In this document: in pieces, positions 50,546 through 59,322 of the stretch | Layout: every line of letters begins with the position of its first letter | Numbering within the stretch: the first letter of the stretch is position 1 | Origin: UBA5543 sp964464965 | GTDB taxonomy: Bacteria; Bacteroidota; Bacteroidia; Chitinophagales; Chitinophagaceae | Length of the DNA: 64,000 bases | Assembly (NCBI GenBank): GCA_964464965.1 | Contig: CAYXHM010000004.1 | Location: 62,001-126,000, forward strand | Reading direction: 5' to 3' | The notes under the pieces: model-generated | Database searches by the model: none | What the model saw: only the letters and a program-made list of their open reading frames with translations | What the model was told of the DNA's origin: nothing | Translations under genes and position numbers: made by a program

Positions 50546-52066
50546 TTAATCATTTGTTTTTTCAGGTCTCATTTGCGGGAAGAGCAGCACATCCTGTATA
50601 GATACATGTCCTGTCAGCAACATGGCCAGGCGTTCTATACCAAAGCCTATGCCAGCGGTAGGCGGCATACCGTATTCCAGCGCACGCAGGAAGTCGTGGT
50701 CTATAAACATGGCCTCATCATCACCACGCTCCATCAGCTTTACCTGCTCTTCAAAACGTTCACGCTGGTCTATCGGGTCGTTCAGCTCGCTGTAGGCATT
50801 GGCTATCTCTTTACCATTTACTATTAGTTCAAAACGCTCTACAAGCCCCGGTTTGCTACGGTGCTTTTTAGTAAGCGGGCTCATCTCAATAGGATAGTCT
50901 ATGATAAATGTAGGCTGTATATAATGATGCTCGCATTTTTCACCAAACAATTCATCTATCAGCTTGCCCCTGCCCATAGATTTATCTACATCTATATGCA
51001 ACTGCCTGCACACATTGTATATTTCATCTTCGCTCATGTTGCTGATGTCTACACCTGTATGCTCTTGTATAGCATCGTATATGCTGATGCGTTTGTATGG
51101 CGCTTTAAAGTTGATTTCTTTATCTTCTATAGTAGCTATGCTGGTGCTGTTGGTAGCAATAGCTGTCTGTTCCAGCATTTGCTCAGTAGTTTCCATCATC
51201 CACAGGTAATCTTTGTAGGCTACGTAAAATTCAAGGATAGTAAACTCAGGATTGTGCGTCCTGTCCATACCCTCATTGCGGAAGTTACGGCTGAACTCGT
51301 ACACCCAGTCAAAACCACCTACTATCAGCCTTTTCAGGTACAGTTCATTAGCTATACGCAGGTACAATGGCATATCCAGCGCATTGTGATGTGTTACAAA
51401 TGGTCTTGCGGCAGCGCCACCCGGTATGCTTTGCAGCACAGGCGTATCTACTTCCAGTGCTCCACGCTCGTTCAGAAAAGAACGTATCGCATTTTTCATT
51501 TTAGTGAACTTTTCAAATGTTTCGCGCACATCGGGGTTCACTATCAGGTCAGCATACCTCTGGCGGTATTTAAACTCAAGGTCGGTAACAGCATCAAATA
51601 CCTCACCGTCTTTTTCTTTAACTATTGGCAGTGGGCGCAGAGATTTGGTCAGCACGGTAAACTCTGTAGCATGTATGGACGTTTCACCCGTTTTTGTCGT
51701 GAACACATATCCTTTTACGCCTATAATGTCACCGATGTCCATCAGCTTTTTCCATACCAGGTCGTACATGGTTTTATCCTCTCCGGGACAAACATCGTCA
51801 CGACGGATGTATGCCTGTATCCTGCCTGAACTGTCCTGCAGAACAGCAAAGTTTGCCTTACCCATATCGCGCACGCTCATGATACGGCCGGTTACTGACA
51901 CTTCTTTATATGCTTCAGCATTTTCACCGTTGTAGCCTTCCTTTATCTGTTTGGCAGTATGGGTTACTTCGTAGAGTGGGGCCGGGTAGGGGTCAATGCC
52001 CAGCGCCTGTAGCTCTTTTAGTTTTTCCCTTCTTACAACTTCCTGTTCGTTAAGTGTAGCCTGCAT
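50546..52066 (-). CDS. lysS: Lysyl-tRNA synthetase, class II
   Basis: A 506-residue class II synthetase. An N-terminal OB-fold anticodon-binding domain (VTGRIMSVRDMGKANFAVLQDSSGRIQAYIRRDD), motif 1 (FLNERGALEVDTPVLQSIPGGAAARPFVTHHNALDMPLYLRIANELYLKRLIVGG), motif 2 (EFSRNFRNEGMDRTHNPEFTILEFYVAY) and motif 3 (GFGIERLAMLLTG) are complete. ATG start. Confidence 0.98.
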   Translation of the reverse strand: MQATLNEQEVVRREKLKELQALGIDPYPAPLYEVTHTAKQIKEGYNGENAEAYKEVSVTGRIMSVRDMGKANFAVLQDSSGRIQAYIRRDDVCPGEDKTMYDLVWKKLMDIGDIIGVKGYVFTTKTGETSIHATEFTVLTKSLRPLPIVKEKDGEVFDAVTDLEFKYRQRYADLIVNPDVRETFEKFTKMKNAIRSFLNERGALEVDTPVLQSIPGGAAARPFVTHHNALDMPLYLRIANELYLKRLIVGGFDWVYEFSRNFRNEGMDRTHNPEFTILEFYVAYKDYLWMMETTEQMLEQTAIATNSTSIATIEDKEINFKAPYKRISIYDAIQEHTGVDISNMSEDEIYNVCRQLHIDVDKSMGRGKLIDELFGEKCEHHYIQPTFIIDYPIEMSPLTKKHRSKPGLVERFELIVNGKEIANAYSELNDPIDQRERFEEQVKLMERGDDEAMFIDHDFLRALEYGMPPTAGIGFGIERLAMLLTGHVSIQDVLLFPQMRPEKTND

Positions 52067-52140
52067 GAATTATATAAATGTATATTGTGTTGCTAAAATG
52101 TTTGCAAAAATAATAAGATATGCCGCAACTGCCTAATCTG

Positions 52141-52659
52141 CTATTGGGGCTTATTTGCCAACTTCAGCCTGCCGGCAAGCCAGCTTTCATTCAAAGGTAT
52201 CAACCAGTTGCTCATCAGTTCTTTTTTGGTGAGTACCACATTGTTGAAAAGGGGCGTATCCTGTTCAATGTATCCTTTCTCCAGCGCGTATTGTACCTGG
52301 TTCATCGGTAGCATTTCTGCTTTACCTTTTACCAGGAAGGTAAGTACCATACGGTCGAACATATTAACGCTGTATTGGCGTTCAATACTTTTTACAACCC
52401 TTACAGAAGAGTCCGTACTGCACCCGCCAACATGCGCCTGGCTTTCATCGGCCATGAAAATGATAAACTGCCCGAAAACCAGTTTCGCCCAGCCCTTTAC
52501 TGCATCTCCATGCGATTGCCATTGGGTGTAAAACTGTTCTAATTGTTCATTTATTTCCAGTACCTCTTTTTCTATAAAAGCCCTGCTGCTCTGGTACACC
52601 CATACTTTTGATTCCTCTGCAAAATCTGCGGGGATAATGTTTTGTAACTCCTGTAACAT
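52141..52659 (-). CDS. Conserved Bacteroidota protein of unknown function
   Basis: A 172-residue soluble protein found widely in Bacteroidota and sometimes annotated, without basis that I can see, as an ABC transporter ATPase: no Walker motif is present. Conserved-looking stretches are IIPADFAEESKVWVYQSSRAF, GWAKLVFGQFIIFMADESQAHVGGCSTDSSVRVVKSIE and YLPMNQVQYALEKGYI-like. The cysteine in VGGCSTD is eye-catching. First of a minus-strand group whose members are spaced by 2-50 bases. Confidence 0.75.
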   Translation of the reverse strand: MLQELQNIIPADFAEESKVWVYQSSRAFIEKEVLEINEQLEQFYTQWQSHGDAVKGWAKLVFGQFIIFMADESQAHVGGCSTDSSVRVVKSIERQYSVNMFDRMVLTFLVKGKAEMLPMNQVQYALEKGYIEQDTPLFNNVVLTKKELMSNWLIPLNESWLAGRLKLANKPQ

Positions 52660-52673
52660 GCTGCAAAGTTACG

Positions 52674-53300
52674 TTAGAAACTGCTTACAGTTAATGCCGT
52701 ACTATCACTATTGCTGATATGTTTATCCAGCCATTGTTGCAGGTCCTTAGCCATTCTGCGGGAATTACGCGAAGGTGGATTGGTTTTGAATTTATTACCA
52801 AAAAAATGACTGTTTATTAATATTTCCTTATCGGCAGCAATAAATACCATTACTTCCCTATATTCCTTTTTGGGATTAGCATCAAGATTGCGACTGATAA
52901 TAAGGAATACCTCCGGCGCATCGGCATGTTGGGTAAAGGCCAGATGGTTTGTTGTAAGGAATTTTTTCAGAGCATTCCTGTTTTCCTGCAGGTGAAATGG
53001 AGTGTATATTGAATTGAACTTTAATGCACTGTAATACCGGTAAAATACAGCGAAAATAAGTGCCGCTACCAAGATTATACTACCCCAGAATACAAATTGA
53101 TTATTAATCTTGCTGGTAAAGTATAATGGCCATGCAATGCGCAACATGGCTAATGCCAGCAGGCCCATCAACGCGCCTGGTGCTAATGTCTTTTTGCTAA
53201 AGGGGTAGCGTTTCTTCTCTTTAATAAAAGAGAGGTCCTTCAGCAGGTCATTCTGCCAATTGTATCCGGAACCTGATGTGTTATTATCTATAAGCTTCAT
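52674..53300 (-). CDS. Membrane protein of unknown function
   Basis: A 208-residue protein with two helices, LAPGALMGLLALAMLRIAWPLYF and FWGSIILVAALIFAVFYRYYSAL, and a soluble C-terminal part (residues 105-208) with VFLIISRNLDAN and VMVFIAADKEILINSHFFG. No family recognised. It begins two bases before the Fe-S gene ends upstream on the same strand, so it is cotranscribed. Confidence 0.7.
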   Translation of the reverse strand: MKLIDNNTSGSGYNWQNDLLKDLSFIKEKKRYPFSKKTLAPGALMGLLALAMLRIAWPLYFTSKINNQFVFWGSIILVAALIFAVFYRYYSALKFNSIYTPFHLQENRNALKKFLTTNHLAFTQHADAPEVFLIISRNLDANPKKEYREVMVFIAADKEILINSHFFGNKFKTNPPSRNSRRMAKDLQQWLDKHISNSDSTALTVSSF

Positions 53301-53302
53301 TA

Positions 53303-54088
53303 CTATTCTGCTAGTGATAATGCCACCATTTCGGCAATGTCCATCACTTTTACATCATCTTCTTTTTCCTGGTTCTTTACGCCATCCATCAGCATTGTAG
53401 TGCAAAAGGGGCAGTTCGCAGCTATAATTGAGGCGCCAGTAGCTACCGCTTCTTCACCACGCTCAAAGTTAACACGTGTCGTGCCTTTTTCTTCTTCTTT
53501 AAACATCTGTGCACCACCTGCACCACAGCACAGGCCATTGGTACGGCAGCGTTTCATCTCTACCAGTTCTACATCCAGGGCCTGCAGCACCTCGCGCGGA
53601 GCTTCGTATATGTTATTCCCCCTGCCCAGGTAGCAGCTATCGTGGTAGGTTATTTTCTTTCCTTTGAAGGCGCCACCTTCTTTCAGTCTTACACGGCCGT
53701 CGTTTATCAGTTCCTGCAGGAAAGTGGTATGATGTATTACGTCATAAGAACCACCCAATGCAGGATATTCATTTTTGATGACATTAAAACAGTGAGGGCA
53801 AGCTGTAACTATTTTCTTTACTCCGTAACCATTCAGCGTCTGTATATTATTGTAAGCCATCATCTGGAACAGGAACTCGTTGCCTGCCCTGCGTGCTGGG
53901 TCGCCGGTACACATTTCCTCTTTGCCCAGTACGGCAAATTTCACACCTACCTTATCCAGTATCTGCGCAAATGCTTTGGTAATCTTCTGCGCACGCTGGT
54001 CAAAACTGCCGGCACAGCCCACCCAGAAAAGCACTTCAGGCATCTCTCCATTCATCGCATATTCGGCCATTGATTTTACTGTAGTCAT
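53303..54088 (-). CDS. CCG-domain (Fe-S)-binding protein
   Basis: A 261-residue protein with two CCG (DUF224) cysteine motifs: ACPHCFNVIKNEYPALGG with HDSCYLGRGNNIYEAPREVL and CCGAGGAQMFKEEE near the C-terminus. This is the heterodisulphide reductase subunit B/LldE-type fold that binds special Fe-S clusters. It is 53 bases downstream of a membrane ferredoxin protein, forming a likely electron-transfer pair; partner substrate unknown. Confidence 0.88.
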   Translation of the reverse strand: MTTVKSMAEYAMNGEMPEVLFWVGCAGSFDQRAQKITKAFAQILDKVGVKFAVLGKEEMCTGDPARRAGNEFLFQMMAYNNIQTLNGYGVKKIVTACPHCFNVIKNEYPALGGSYDVIHHTTFLQELINDGRVRLKEGGAFKGKKITYHDSCYLGRGNNIYEAPREVLQALDVELVEMKRCRTNGLCCGAGGAQMFKEEEKGTTRVNFERGEEAVATGASIIAANCPFCTTMLMDGVKNQEKEDDVKVMDIAEMVALSLAE

Positions 54089-54141
54089 CGTCGTTCTTTC
54101 TTAGTTCGTTAATGTTTGTCAACTTTCAATTGTCGACTGAA

Positions 54142-55470
54142 TTATGCTTCTGCCAAATCACTTACCCAGCGGTCACGTTCATCGGGGCTGAATTTCCATG
54201 GAGCCATGTTGTTCTCTATATTACCAAACATCAGGTTCCACTCTTCGGGACTGTTGCTTTCTTCCATTATCAGGTAGCGGCGCAGTTGGTAAATAATATC
54301 CAGTGGGTCAATGCTTACAGGACAAGCTTCTACACATGCCTGGCAGGTAGTGCAGGCACGTAGTTCTTCTACGGTAATAAAATCATGCACAAGTGTCTTG
54401 CCGTCATCTACATACTCTTTGTTCTTATTAATATTGGCACCTACTTCTTCCAGCCTGTCGCGGGTATCCATCATTATCTTACGCGGAGACAGTTTTTTAC
54501 CTGTTTGATTTGCAGGGCAAGCTGAGGTGCAACGCCCGCACTCTGTACAGGCATAGGCATCCATCAGGTTTTTCCAGCTAAGGTCGGCCACATCTTTGGC
54601 GCCAAAGCGTTGTGGTTCTGAAGGTGGCGTTGCATCTGTCGGCGCTTTATCCGGCTCCATGATATACAATACTTCCTTCTGTATTTCTGGCATGTTTTGT
54701 GCCACGCCTTGTTTTTTCAGGCGCATGTAGTATGCATTGGGGAAGGCGATGATGATATGGAAATGCTTAGAGTAGGGCAGATAGCACATAAAAGCAAATA
54801 CACCGACAATATGTAACCACCATCCACCACGTTCAATAGCTATAAGCGTGCCATCAGATAATCCGTCGAAGAGGGGCGTAAACATCCCCGTTATCCAGAA
54901 TGACCCTGTTACTGTATAATGCTCCACACCACGGCTTTGCAATACTTGGTCGGCAGTATTCATAGACAGGAATAATGTCATCAATACAATTTCGGTAATC
55001 AGTATCAGGTTGGCATCGTTCTTAGGCCAGCCATCCAGTTCTGCCTGCACAAGGCGGGGTACTTTTGTAATGTTCCTTCGGAAAAGAAATACCGCACAGC
55101 CTAATAGCACCAGCACGGCCAGTATTTCGAAACATCCTATAAGTACACCGTATAAACTTCCCAGGAAGGGCGCAAATATCCTGTGCTGACCGGTGATGCC
55201 ATCTATAATTATCTCAAGTATCTCTATGTTGATAATAATGAAACCTAAGTAAACGAACAGGTGCAATACCGCAGGTAGCGGCCGTTTAAACATCTTTTTC
55301 TGGCCAAGTGCCAGGAGCGCCATGTTCTTCCAGCGCTTGCCGGGGTCGTCTGTCAGGTCTTCTTTCCGGCCCAGCAAAATGTTGCGCCTTATTTCCCCGA
55401 CTTTCTTTGCAAAAAAGAAGATGGAAACCCCTGAAATTAATATGAAAAATATTTGTTGTACCAACTGCAT
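54142..55470 (-). CDS. Membrane-bound ferredoxin / HdrC-like oxidoreductase subunit
   Basis: A 442-residue protein. The N-terminal half has about five membrane helices (FILISGVSIFFFA; LHLFVYLGFIIINIEILEIII; VLIGCFEILAVLVLLGCAVFLF; LITEIVLMTLFLSM; GVFAFMCYLP), resembling nitrate-reductase-gamma/HdrE cytochrome b modules. The C-terminal half has two 4Fe-4S sites: CTECGRCTSACPANQTG and CTTCQACVEACPVS. Together with the CCG protein downstream it resembles heterodisulphide-reductase-like membrane complexes. Likely quinone-linked electron transfer; substrate unknown. Confidence 0.88.
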   Translation of the reverse strand: MQLVQQIFFILISGVSIFFFAKKVGEIRRNILLGRKEDLTDDPGKRWKNMALLALGQKKMFKRPLPAVLHLFVYLGFIIINIEILEIIIDGITGQHRIFAPFLGSLYGVLIGCFEILAVLVLLGCAVFLFRRNITKVPRLVQAELDGWPKNDANLILITEIVLMTLFLSMNTADQVLQSRGVEHYTVTGSFWITGMFTPLFDGLSDGTLIAIERGGWWLHIVGVFAFMCYLPYSKHFHIIIAFPNAYYMRLKKQGVAQNMPEIQKEVLYIMEPDKAPTDATPPSEPQRFGAKDVADLSWKNLMDAYACTECGRCTSACPANQTGKKLSPRKIMMDTRDRLEEVGANINKNKEYVDDGKTLVHDFITVEELRACTTCQACVEACPVSIDPLDIIYQLRRYLIMEESNSPEEWNLMFGNIENNMAPWKFSPDERDRWVSDLAEA

Positions 55471-55560
55471 GCGCTGTATAGTTTACCGCCCGAAATTAAA
55501 CGCTTTTACGCTAAAAACATAGTTTAACAGATATGGTTACACTGTTTCAGCGAAATTGTT

Positions 55561-55568
55561 TAGGTTTG
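55561..55568 (+). promoter_or_regulatory. Promoter of gene 55588, -7 element
   Basis: TAGGTTTG, a TAnnTTTG match, 20 bases before the ATG. Confidence 0.5.
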
Positions 55569-55587
55569 AGCCAAATGTTTACTGCTG

Positions 55588-56481
55588 ATGTTCAATAAAA
55601 TAGTCATCCCCTTATTGTTCATAACGTTACTGGGTTTGAGTGTAAAAGCCAATGCGCAGGATGGCATAGCACGTATCAAACAAATTGAAGATTCGATGCT
55701 GCTTATGGCCGATTCAATGTACCATGCCCCCATACCCGATGACCGTGCTGACTACACAGAACGTTTTGTAAAATACCTGGTGCAGGCATTGAAACAGCCA
55801 AACTCATGGAATTATGACTTTCCTAAAATAAAGGAGCAGATTAATATAATATACCCTGAAGATAAATCATTCAGGATATTTAACTGGGCTATTGCACCAA
55901 CTGATGTTACGCGCAGGTATTACGGGGCTATACAGATGCCGGGCGAGACCTTGAAGTTGTTCCCGCTGTTTGACCATTCAGACCAACTTAAAAAATGCGC
56001 TGAAGACACTATACTGACCAATGGCAAGTGGTACGGCGGGCTTATATACAGGATAATGCCACAGACTGTAGATGGAGAAACCGTTTATACATTGTTCAGT
56101 CTTAACGCCTCTAAAGCCATCAGCAATATTAAGATACTGGACCCCATGATATTGACCGAAAAAGGCGTAACATTTGGCGCGCCTATTTTTGACTATAACT
56201 CTGAATGCAGGCCGGGCAATCGCGTCAATCGCTTTATATTGGAGTACAAGAAAGAAGTACAGGTGTCTATGAACTGGGACAAAGAACATAATGCTATTTA
56301 TTTTGATAAGCTGGTATCGCAAATGAACGACCCGAACAGGAAATATACCTATGTACCCAGTGGCCAGTATGATGGTTTCCGGTGGAATGGCGACCACTGG
56401 TCTTATATAGAAAACCTGATACCGCTTGACATAAGAGAAGACGGCCAGGCCCCTGATTCAAAAAAGGAAGGCGGCTGGTAA
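55588..56481 (+). CDS. Conserved secreted Bacteroidota protein
   Basis: A 297-residue protein with a signal peptide (FNKIVIPLLFITLLGLSVKANAQ). KSFRIFNWAIAP, RYYGAIQM, ...NGKWYGGLIYRIMPQTVDGETVYTLFSLN, ITEKGVTFGAPIF-like and YVPSGQYDGFRWNGDHWSYIENL are landmarks shared with a well-known but uncharacterised Bacteroidota family. No catalytic site is visible. It is the last gene before tRNA-Arg and the accessory stretch. Confidence 0.75.
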   Translation: MFNKIVIPLLFITLLGLSVKANAQDGIARIKQIEDSMLLMADSMYHAPIPDDRADYTERFVKYLVQALKQPNSWNYDFPKIKEQINIIYPEDKSFRIFNWAIAPTDVTRRYYGAIQMPGETLKLFPLFDHSDQLKKCAEDTILTNGKWYGGLIYRIMPQTVDGETVYTLFSLNASKAISNIKILDPMILTEKGVTFGAPIFDYNSECRPGNRVNRFILEYKKEVQVSMNWDKEHNAIYFDKLVSQMNDPNRKYTYVPSGQYDGFRWNGDHWSYIENLIPLDIREDGQAPDSKKEGGW

Positions 56482-56513
56482 TGATAATTAACTGATTGTT
56501 CCCTGTTTTTACA

Positions 56514-56521
56514 TAAATTTG
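56514..56521 (+). promoter_or_regulatory. tRNA-Arg promoter, -7 element
   Basis: TAAATTTG, a TAnnTTTG match, nine bases before the tRNA 5' end, with a TTG at 56496-56498. Confidence 0.55.
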
Positions 56522-56529
56522 CGCCTCCC

Positions 56530-56603
56530 GGCCCGGTAGCTCAGCTGGATAGAGCAGCTGCCTTCTAAGCAGCAGGCCATTGGTTCGAATCCAATCCGGG
56601 TCA
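56530..56603 (+). tRNA. tRNA-Arg(TCT)
   Basis: Seventy-four bases. Acceptor GGCCCGG pairs with CCGGGTC (one G-T pair). D-arm GCTC/GAGC, anticodon stem GCTGC/GCAGC around CT-TCT-AA (anticodon TCT), T-arm ATTGG-TTCGAAT-CCAAT. The 3' discriminator is A; CCA is not encoded. Confidence 0.97.
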
Positions 56604-56615
56604 CGTTGAATATCA

Positions 56616-56650
56616 AAGGGTTACGTTAACAGCGTAGCCCTTAATTTTTC
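56616..56650 (+). terminator. Terminator after tRNA-Arg
   Basis: AAGGGTTACG (56616-56625) with CGTAGCCCTT (56633-56642), one G-T pair, a TTAACAG loop, then AATTTTTC. Confidence 0.85.
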
Positions 56651-56794
56651 TATCCCTCATAAATGCCTCATATAGCAGTAGAATTGACCATGTTTTTGGT
56701 GGTTTATTAGCTGCCTTAATGAATTTATACATAGTTGCTAAATAATATAAATAATAATAATAATATGTTTTTACTTTTAATTGAGGGGTTACTC

Positions 56795-56892
56795 TTTTGC
56801 ACTAACTTATGATAGATGCACTTTTTGCACCTATCCGCTACAGGTAAGGGTTACAGGGGGAAATATTTGCACCTTTCTTGCACCTTTTGCAC
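56795..56892 (+). repeat. Array of TTTTGCAC short direct repeats
   Basis: TTTTGCAC begins at 56795, 56823 and 56885; TTTGCACC at 56866; CTTGCACC at 56877; ATGCACTT at about 56817. All are on the same strand. Spacing is irregular. Each copy also resembles the right half of the local -7 promoter element. Confidence 0.6.
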
Positions 56893-57194
56893 TTTTGGCG
56901 GCAGTCGGTGGGCTAATGATATAATTATTGAGGTTTTTTGTATGTATAACTGTTCAATATCAGGCCATTACCGGACCCGTATTGCAGTTAAATCCTTTGA
57001 TGTATACTTTATTAGGTAGTCGTCTATTGTTTCCTTGCAGTAAAGGTAACCCTTGGGGATGGCCTGATATATGCTATGTGTGTACCCAATTTGTTCCTGT
57101 CTTTCACAACCCTGCGGAAACTGTATTTATCTGTAAAGCCGAAAATTCTTCATCGCATCTTCTTCCGGCATCCGTGTTACAGTCTGCTTTGCCA

Positions 57195-57500
57195 TTAGTG
57201 TTCCCTAATCTTTGCAAGCTTCAACGGGTTGACTGTAATGCGTAGCTTCTCAATGTCGCCATACCTTATTGCTATCTTATGATTTATCCTCTCTGTATCA
57301 AGCTTTGCGTTTCTTATCTTTTCGAGTAATCTGGCGTGGCTATAGTCACTGCACAATGCTATTTCTTCTGCTGTCCAGTATTTGTTTTCATCGGGCATGT
57401 TTGATATTATTGGCAACTTGTTTATCGCCTCCTGTACCTGTTCTGCTACAACTGACTTAAAATCTTCCAGGCTCATGTGAAGCATTATAACAGTTTCCAT
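57195..57500 (-). CDS. Small DNA-binding-like protein
   Basis: Up to 101 residues. MSLEDFKSVVAEQVQEAINKL is followed by ENKYWTAEEIALCSDYSHARLLEKIRNAKLDTERINHKIAIRYGDIEKLRI, which reads like the helix-turn-helix of excisionase/mobile-element regulators in Bacteroidota. The start could be 57500, 57485 or 57476; I cannot decide. Function inferred from pattern only. Confidence 0.5.
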   Translation of the reverse strand: METVIMLHMSLEDFKSVVAEQVQEAINKLPIISNMPDENKYWTAEEIALCSDYSHARLLEKIRNAKLDTERINHKIAIRYGDIEKLRITVNPLKLAKIREH

Positions 57501-57617
57501 TATTAAAGCATTAGAGATCTATATAAACAATAGAATGTGGAAGTTTGTTTATCTGCGAGTATTGTGAATGACTTAAATACAAAGTGTGGGAGTTGTCTAT
57601 TTAGTTGATGAGGAAGA

Positions 57618-57866
57618 ATGGGACGCGTTGAACGTCAAGATGATAAGGTTCTTACGATTTTAGAAAGCCTGCAAAAGGAATATGTGAGTCCCGACCAACT
57701 TACTTACACGGAGATTGCTACTAAATACGGCATAGGCTACGGTTCAATATCAAAGAAAGTGAATAAGGCAAAGGTGGCGCAAAGCCAGTCACGGTTTGGA
57801 GGCAGGTTACTAAAGTCCATTTCCGTAAATGATGCGGAGATGCTTTTCAGAAAAAAGATGAGGTAA
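57618..57866 (+). CDS. Small basic HTH-like protein
   Basis: An 82-residue basic protein. QLTYTEIATKYGIGYGSISKKVNKAKVAQS has helix-turn-helix spacing, as in resolvase or sigma-like segments, and the C-terminus KSISVNDAEMLFRKKMR is charged. No family recognised. Followed 45 bases later by another small ORF on the same strand. Confidence 0.5.
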   Translation: MGRVERQDDKVLTILESLQKEYVSPDQLTYTEIATKYGIGYGSISKKVNKAKVAQSQSRFGGRLLKSISVNDAEMLFRKKMR

Positions 57867-57911
57867 AGGGAATCAGGTTTAAATATATGAAGGAGTTTTC
57901 AATAAGGCGTA

Positions 57912-58112
57912 ATGGCAAAGGTTACATGGTTAACGGTAGATGCGGCCTATAAGGAATACTACGGTAAAGAATTGCCGGAAGTACCAAGAGAAAAATATAA
58001 CCGCCGCTATGAATTTAAAAAAGGGTTGGTGGATAATAAAATCCCCCTGGTAATAACAACGCTGCACGACGGGACTATACAGGTAAGCAAGGAGAGTATA
58101 GAGGCTTTTTAA
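57912..58112 (+). CDS. Small hypothetical protein
   Basis: A 66-residue protein, LTVDAAYKEYYGKELPEVPREKYNRRYEFKKGLVDNKIPLVITTLHDGTIQVSKESIEAF. It is charged and soluble, and the end (DGTIQVSKESIEAF) resembles excisionase-like winged-helix segments. It probably belongs with the two small ORFs before it. No confident family. Confidence 0.5.
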   Translation: MAKVTWLTVDAAYKEYYGKELPEVPREKYNRRYEFKKGLVDNKIPLVITTLHDGTIQVSKESIEAF

Positions 58113-58212
58113 ATGAAGTATTATAGCATCACTCTACTAAATAAGTTAAACCTTTCGGTAGAATTAGTTAACCCGCCTTAAAAAGAAAATTAACAAATAT
58201 TTTCAAGGTTAC

Positions 58213-58245
58213 AATGCCGCCCCTTCTTATAGCTGGGGCGGCATT
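58213..58245. terminator. Strong hairpin downstream of the small secreted protein gene
   Basis: Eleven-base stem AATGCCGCCCC/GGGGCGGCATT with an 11-base loop. T-tracts on either side are weak, so terminator function is likely but not certain. Confidence 0.55.
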
Positions 58246-58302
58246 CCAGTATTTTAATTATGTACCACTGGTGATCAACACCTGCAATATTCAACTGCTT
58301 TA

Positions 58303-58746
58303 TTATGGCACAATGTGGGTGTTACCTGCCCAAAACGTACCAGATGTATTGCAAACAGGACCGAAAAGCGAAAATTGCGCTCCATGATTCCAAGGTTGAA
58401 ACACCTCGTGATAGCATGGATTATATTCTGACCAGTGATTTGGTGATATGTATATCACCTCACCGATGGCACTTGTTGAACCAACATATCGAAGTTCCCA
58501 AAACGGTGCATCCGGTGAGCCACATGGATTTGACAAAGCTACAGGTACACCCGGGTTACTGGCTACTGTTGTGAACCCTGTATAACCTGAAATAGAACCA
58601 GGGGCAGCAGTAACCTCGCAACTAGCTACATTGTAACAACCTACAGCATATTCTATGTCACAAGGATTGTCATTTTGAATACTCCATTGTGCTTCTGCGC
58701 TGATGCTGCTCACTGCCAGTGCAGCAATTATTACTAATTTTTTCAT
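58303..58746 (-). CDS. Small secreted cysteine-containing protein
   Basis: A 147-residue protein with a clear signal peptide (MKKLVIIAALAVSSISAEA). The mature part is aromatic- and cysteine-rich (IQNDNPCDIEYAVGCYNVASCEVTAAPGSISG; LSNPCGSPDAPFWELRYVG; YNPCYHEVFQPWNHG; GPVCNTSGTFWAGN), with six or more cysteines. It looks like a compact extracellular domain stabilised by disulphides. Function unknown. It lies near other small secreted proteins. Confidence 0.65.
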   Translation of the reverse strand: MKKLVIIAALAVSSISAEAQWSIQNDNPCDIEYAVGCYNVASCEVTAAPGSISGYTGFTTVASNPGVPVALSNPCGSPDAPFWELRYVGSTSAIGEVIYISPNHWSEYNPCYHEVFQPWNHGAQFSLFGPVCNTSGTFWAGNTHIVP

Positions 58747-58873
58747 CTTTTTTATTTTAAGTGATAAATGACTTGAGCATTGAATATATTCGACAATGGT
58801 GGCTATATGTTACAATATGTAACCAGAACCCTCTTTTATGTCATGAAACGACCAAAAAATGTAATGAACGGAT

Positions 58874-59068
58874 TTACTTTCTCTTCTTTGTAGGCTTGCT
58901 TCTGTAATGTGGTTTTACATAGGTGCCGTTCTTCTTTGTGTACCCTTTTACCTTTACGGTCTTTTTCTTTTGGACAAGCTCATAATTTACATTGTGAGTG
59001 GCTGTACTGTAGGCTGGGCTGCCAAAACTTACTAATGCTGCTATCAGCAGGATAATTACATGTTTCAT
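58874..59068 (-). CDS. Small secreted basic protein
   Basis: A 64-residue precursor with signal peptide (MKHVIILLIAALVSFGSPAYS). The mature part KTVKVKGYTKKNGTYVKPHYRSKPTKKRK carries the GY-x-x-KNGTYV-x-PHYRS motif, common in small bacterial and phage proteins of unknown role. Strongly basic. Confidence 0.65.
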   Translation of the reverse strand: MKHVIILLIAALVSFGSPAYSTATHNVNYELVQKKKTVKVKGYTKKNGTYVKPHYRSKPTKKRK

Positions 59069-59094
59069 ATTGGAAGATTTAAGTGACAGAATTA

Positions 59095-59322
59095 TTATTT
59101 ACACACTCCACAGCTACCACCGTCCTTACTGCAATGCTTACAATACTTACAGTTTTTACAGGCTGTGCAACTTTTGGTGCCTGAGCATGTGGCCATTGCG
59201 TTTTCACTACAACAGGTACCGGCAATCTCTTTATTTGCGGTTGGGTTCTCCTGGCAGGCGGACAGTAAAAGGACAGCAGCAATACCAAAACTTGCGATAA
59301 TTTTAAAAGCGGGGATGTTCAT
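59095..59322 (-). CDS. Cysteine-rich lipoprotein, possible metal binder
   Basis: A 75-residue lipoprotein: signal SFGIAAVLLLSAC, mature tail with about ten cysteines (GTCCSENAMATCSGTKSCTACKNCKYCKHCSKDGGSCGVCK), several as CxxC pairs. It could bind copper, zinc or another soft metal; that is inference from cysteine spacing only. I use the ATG at 59322, since the longer frame to 59385 lacks a signal-like start. Confidence 0.65.
   Translation of the reverse strand: MNIPAFKIIASFGIAAVLLLSACQENPTANKEIAGTCCSENAMATCSGTKSCTACKNCKYCKHCSKDGGSCGVCK

Larger units (their letters stand above)
56604..57194. other. Gene-free stretch with TTTTGCAC repeats
   Basis: Starts with the tRNA terminator (56616-56650). 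At 56795-56892 six copies of a (T)TTGCAC core occur in about 100 bases, described separately. From 56900 to 57194 I see no gene or signal. Confidence 0.55.

Noticed and set aside
50861..51829. 322-codon open frame antisense to lysS
   Set aside because: Shadow frame of the lysyl-tRNA synthetase gene; aromatic-rich composition typical of antisense frames.
52141..52659. ABC transporter ATPase
   Set aside because: A label sometimes given to this family, but there is no Walker A, Walker B or signature motif.
55588..56481. Gliding motility protein GldN
   Set aside because: Length and signal peptide are similar, but the sequence blocks fit an uncharacterised Bacteroidota family rather than GldN.
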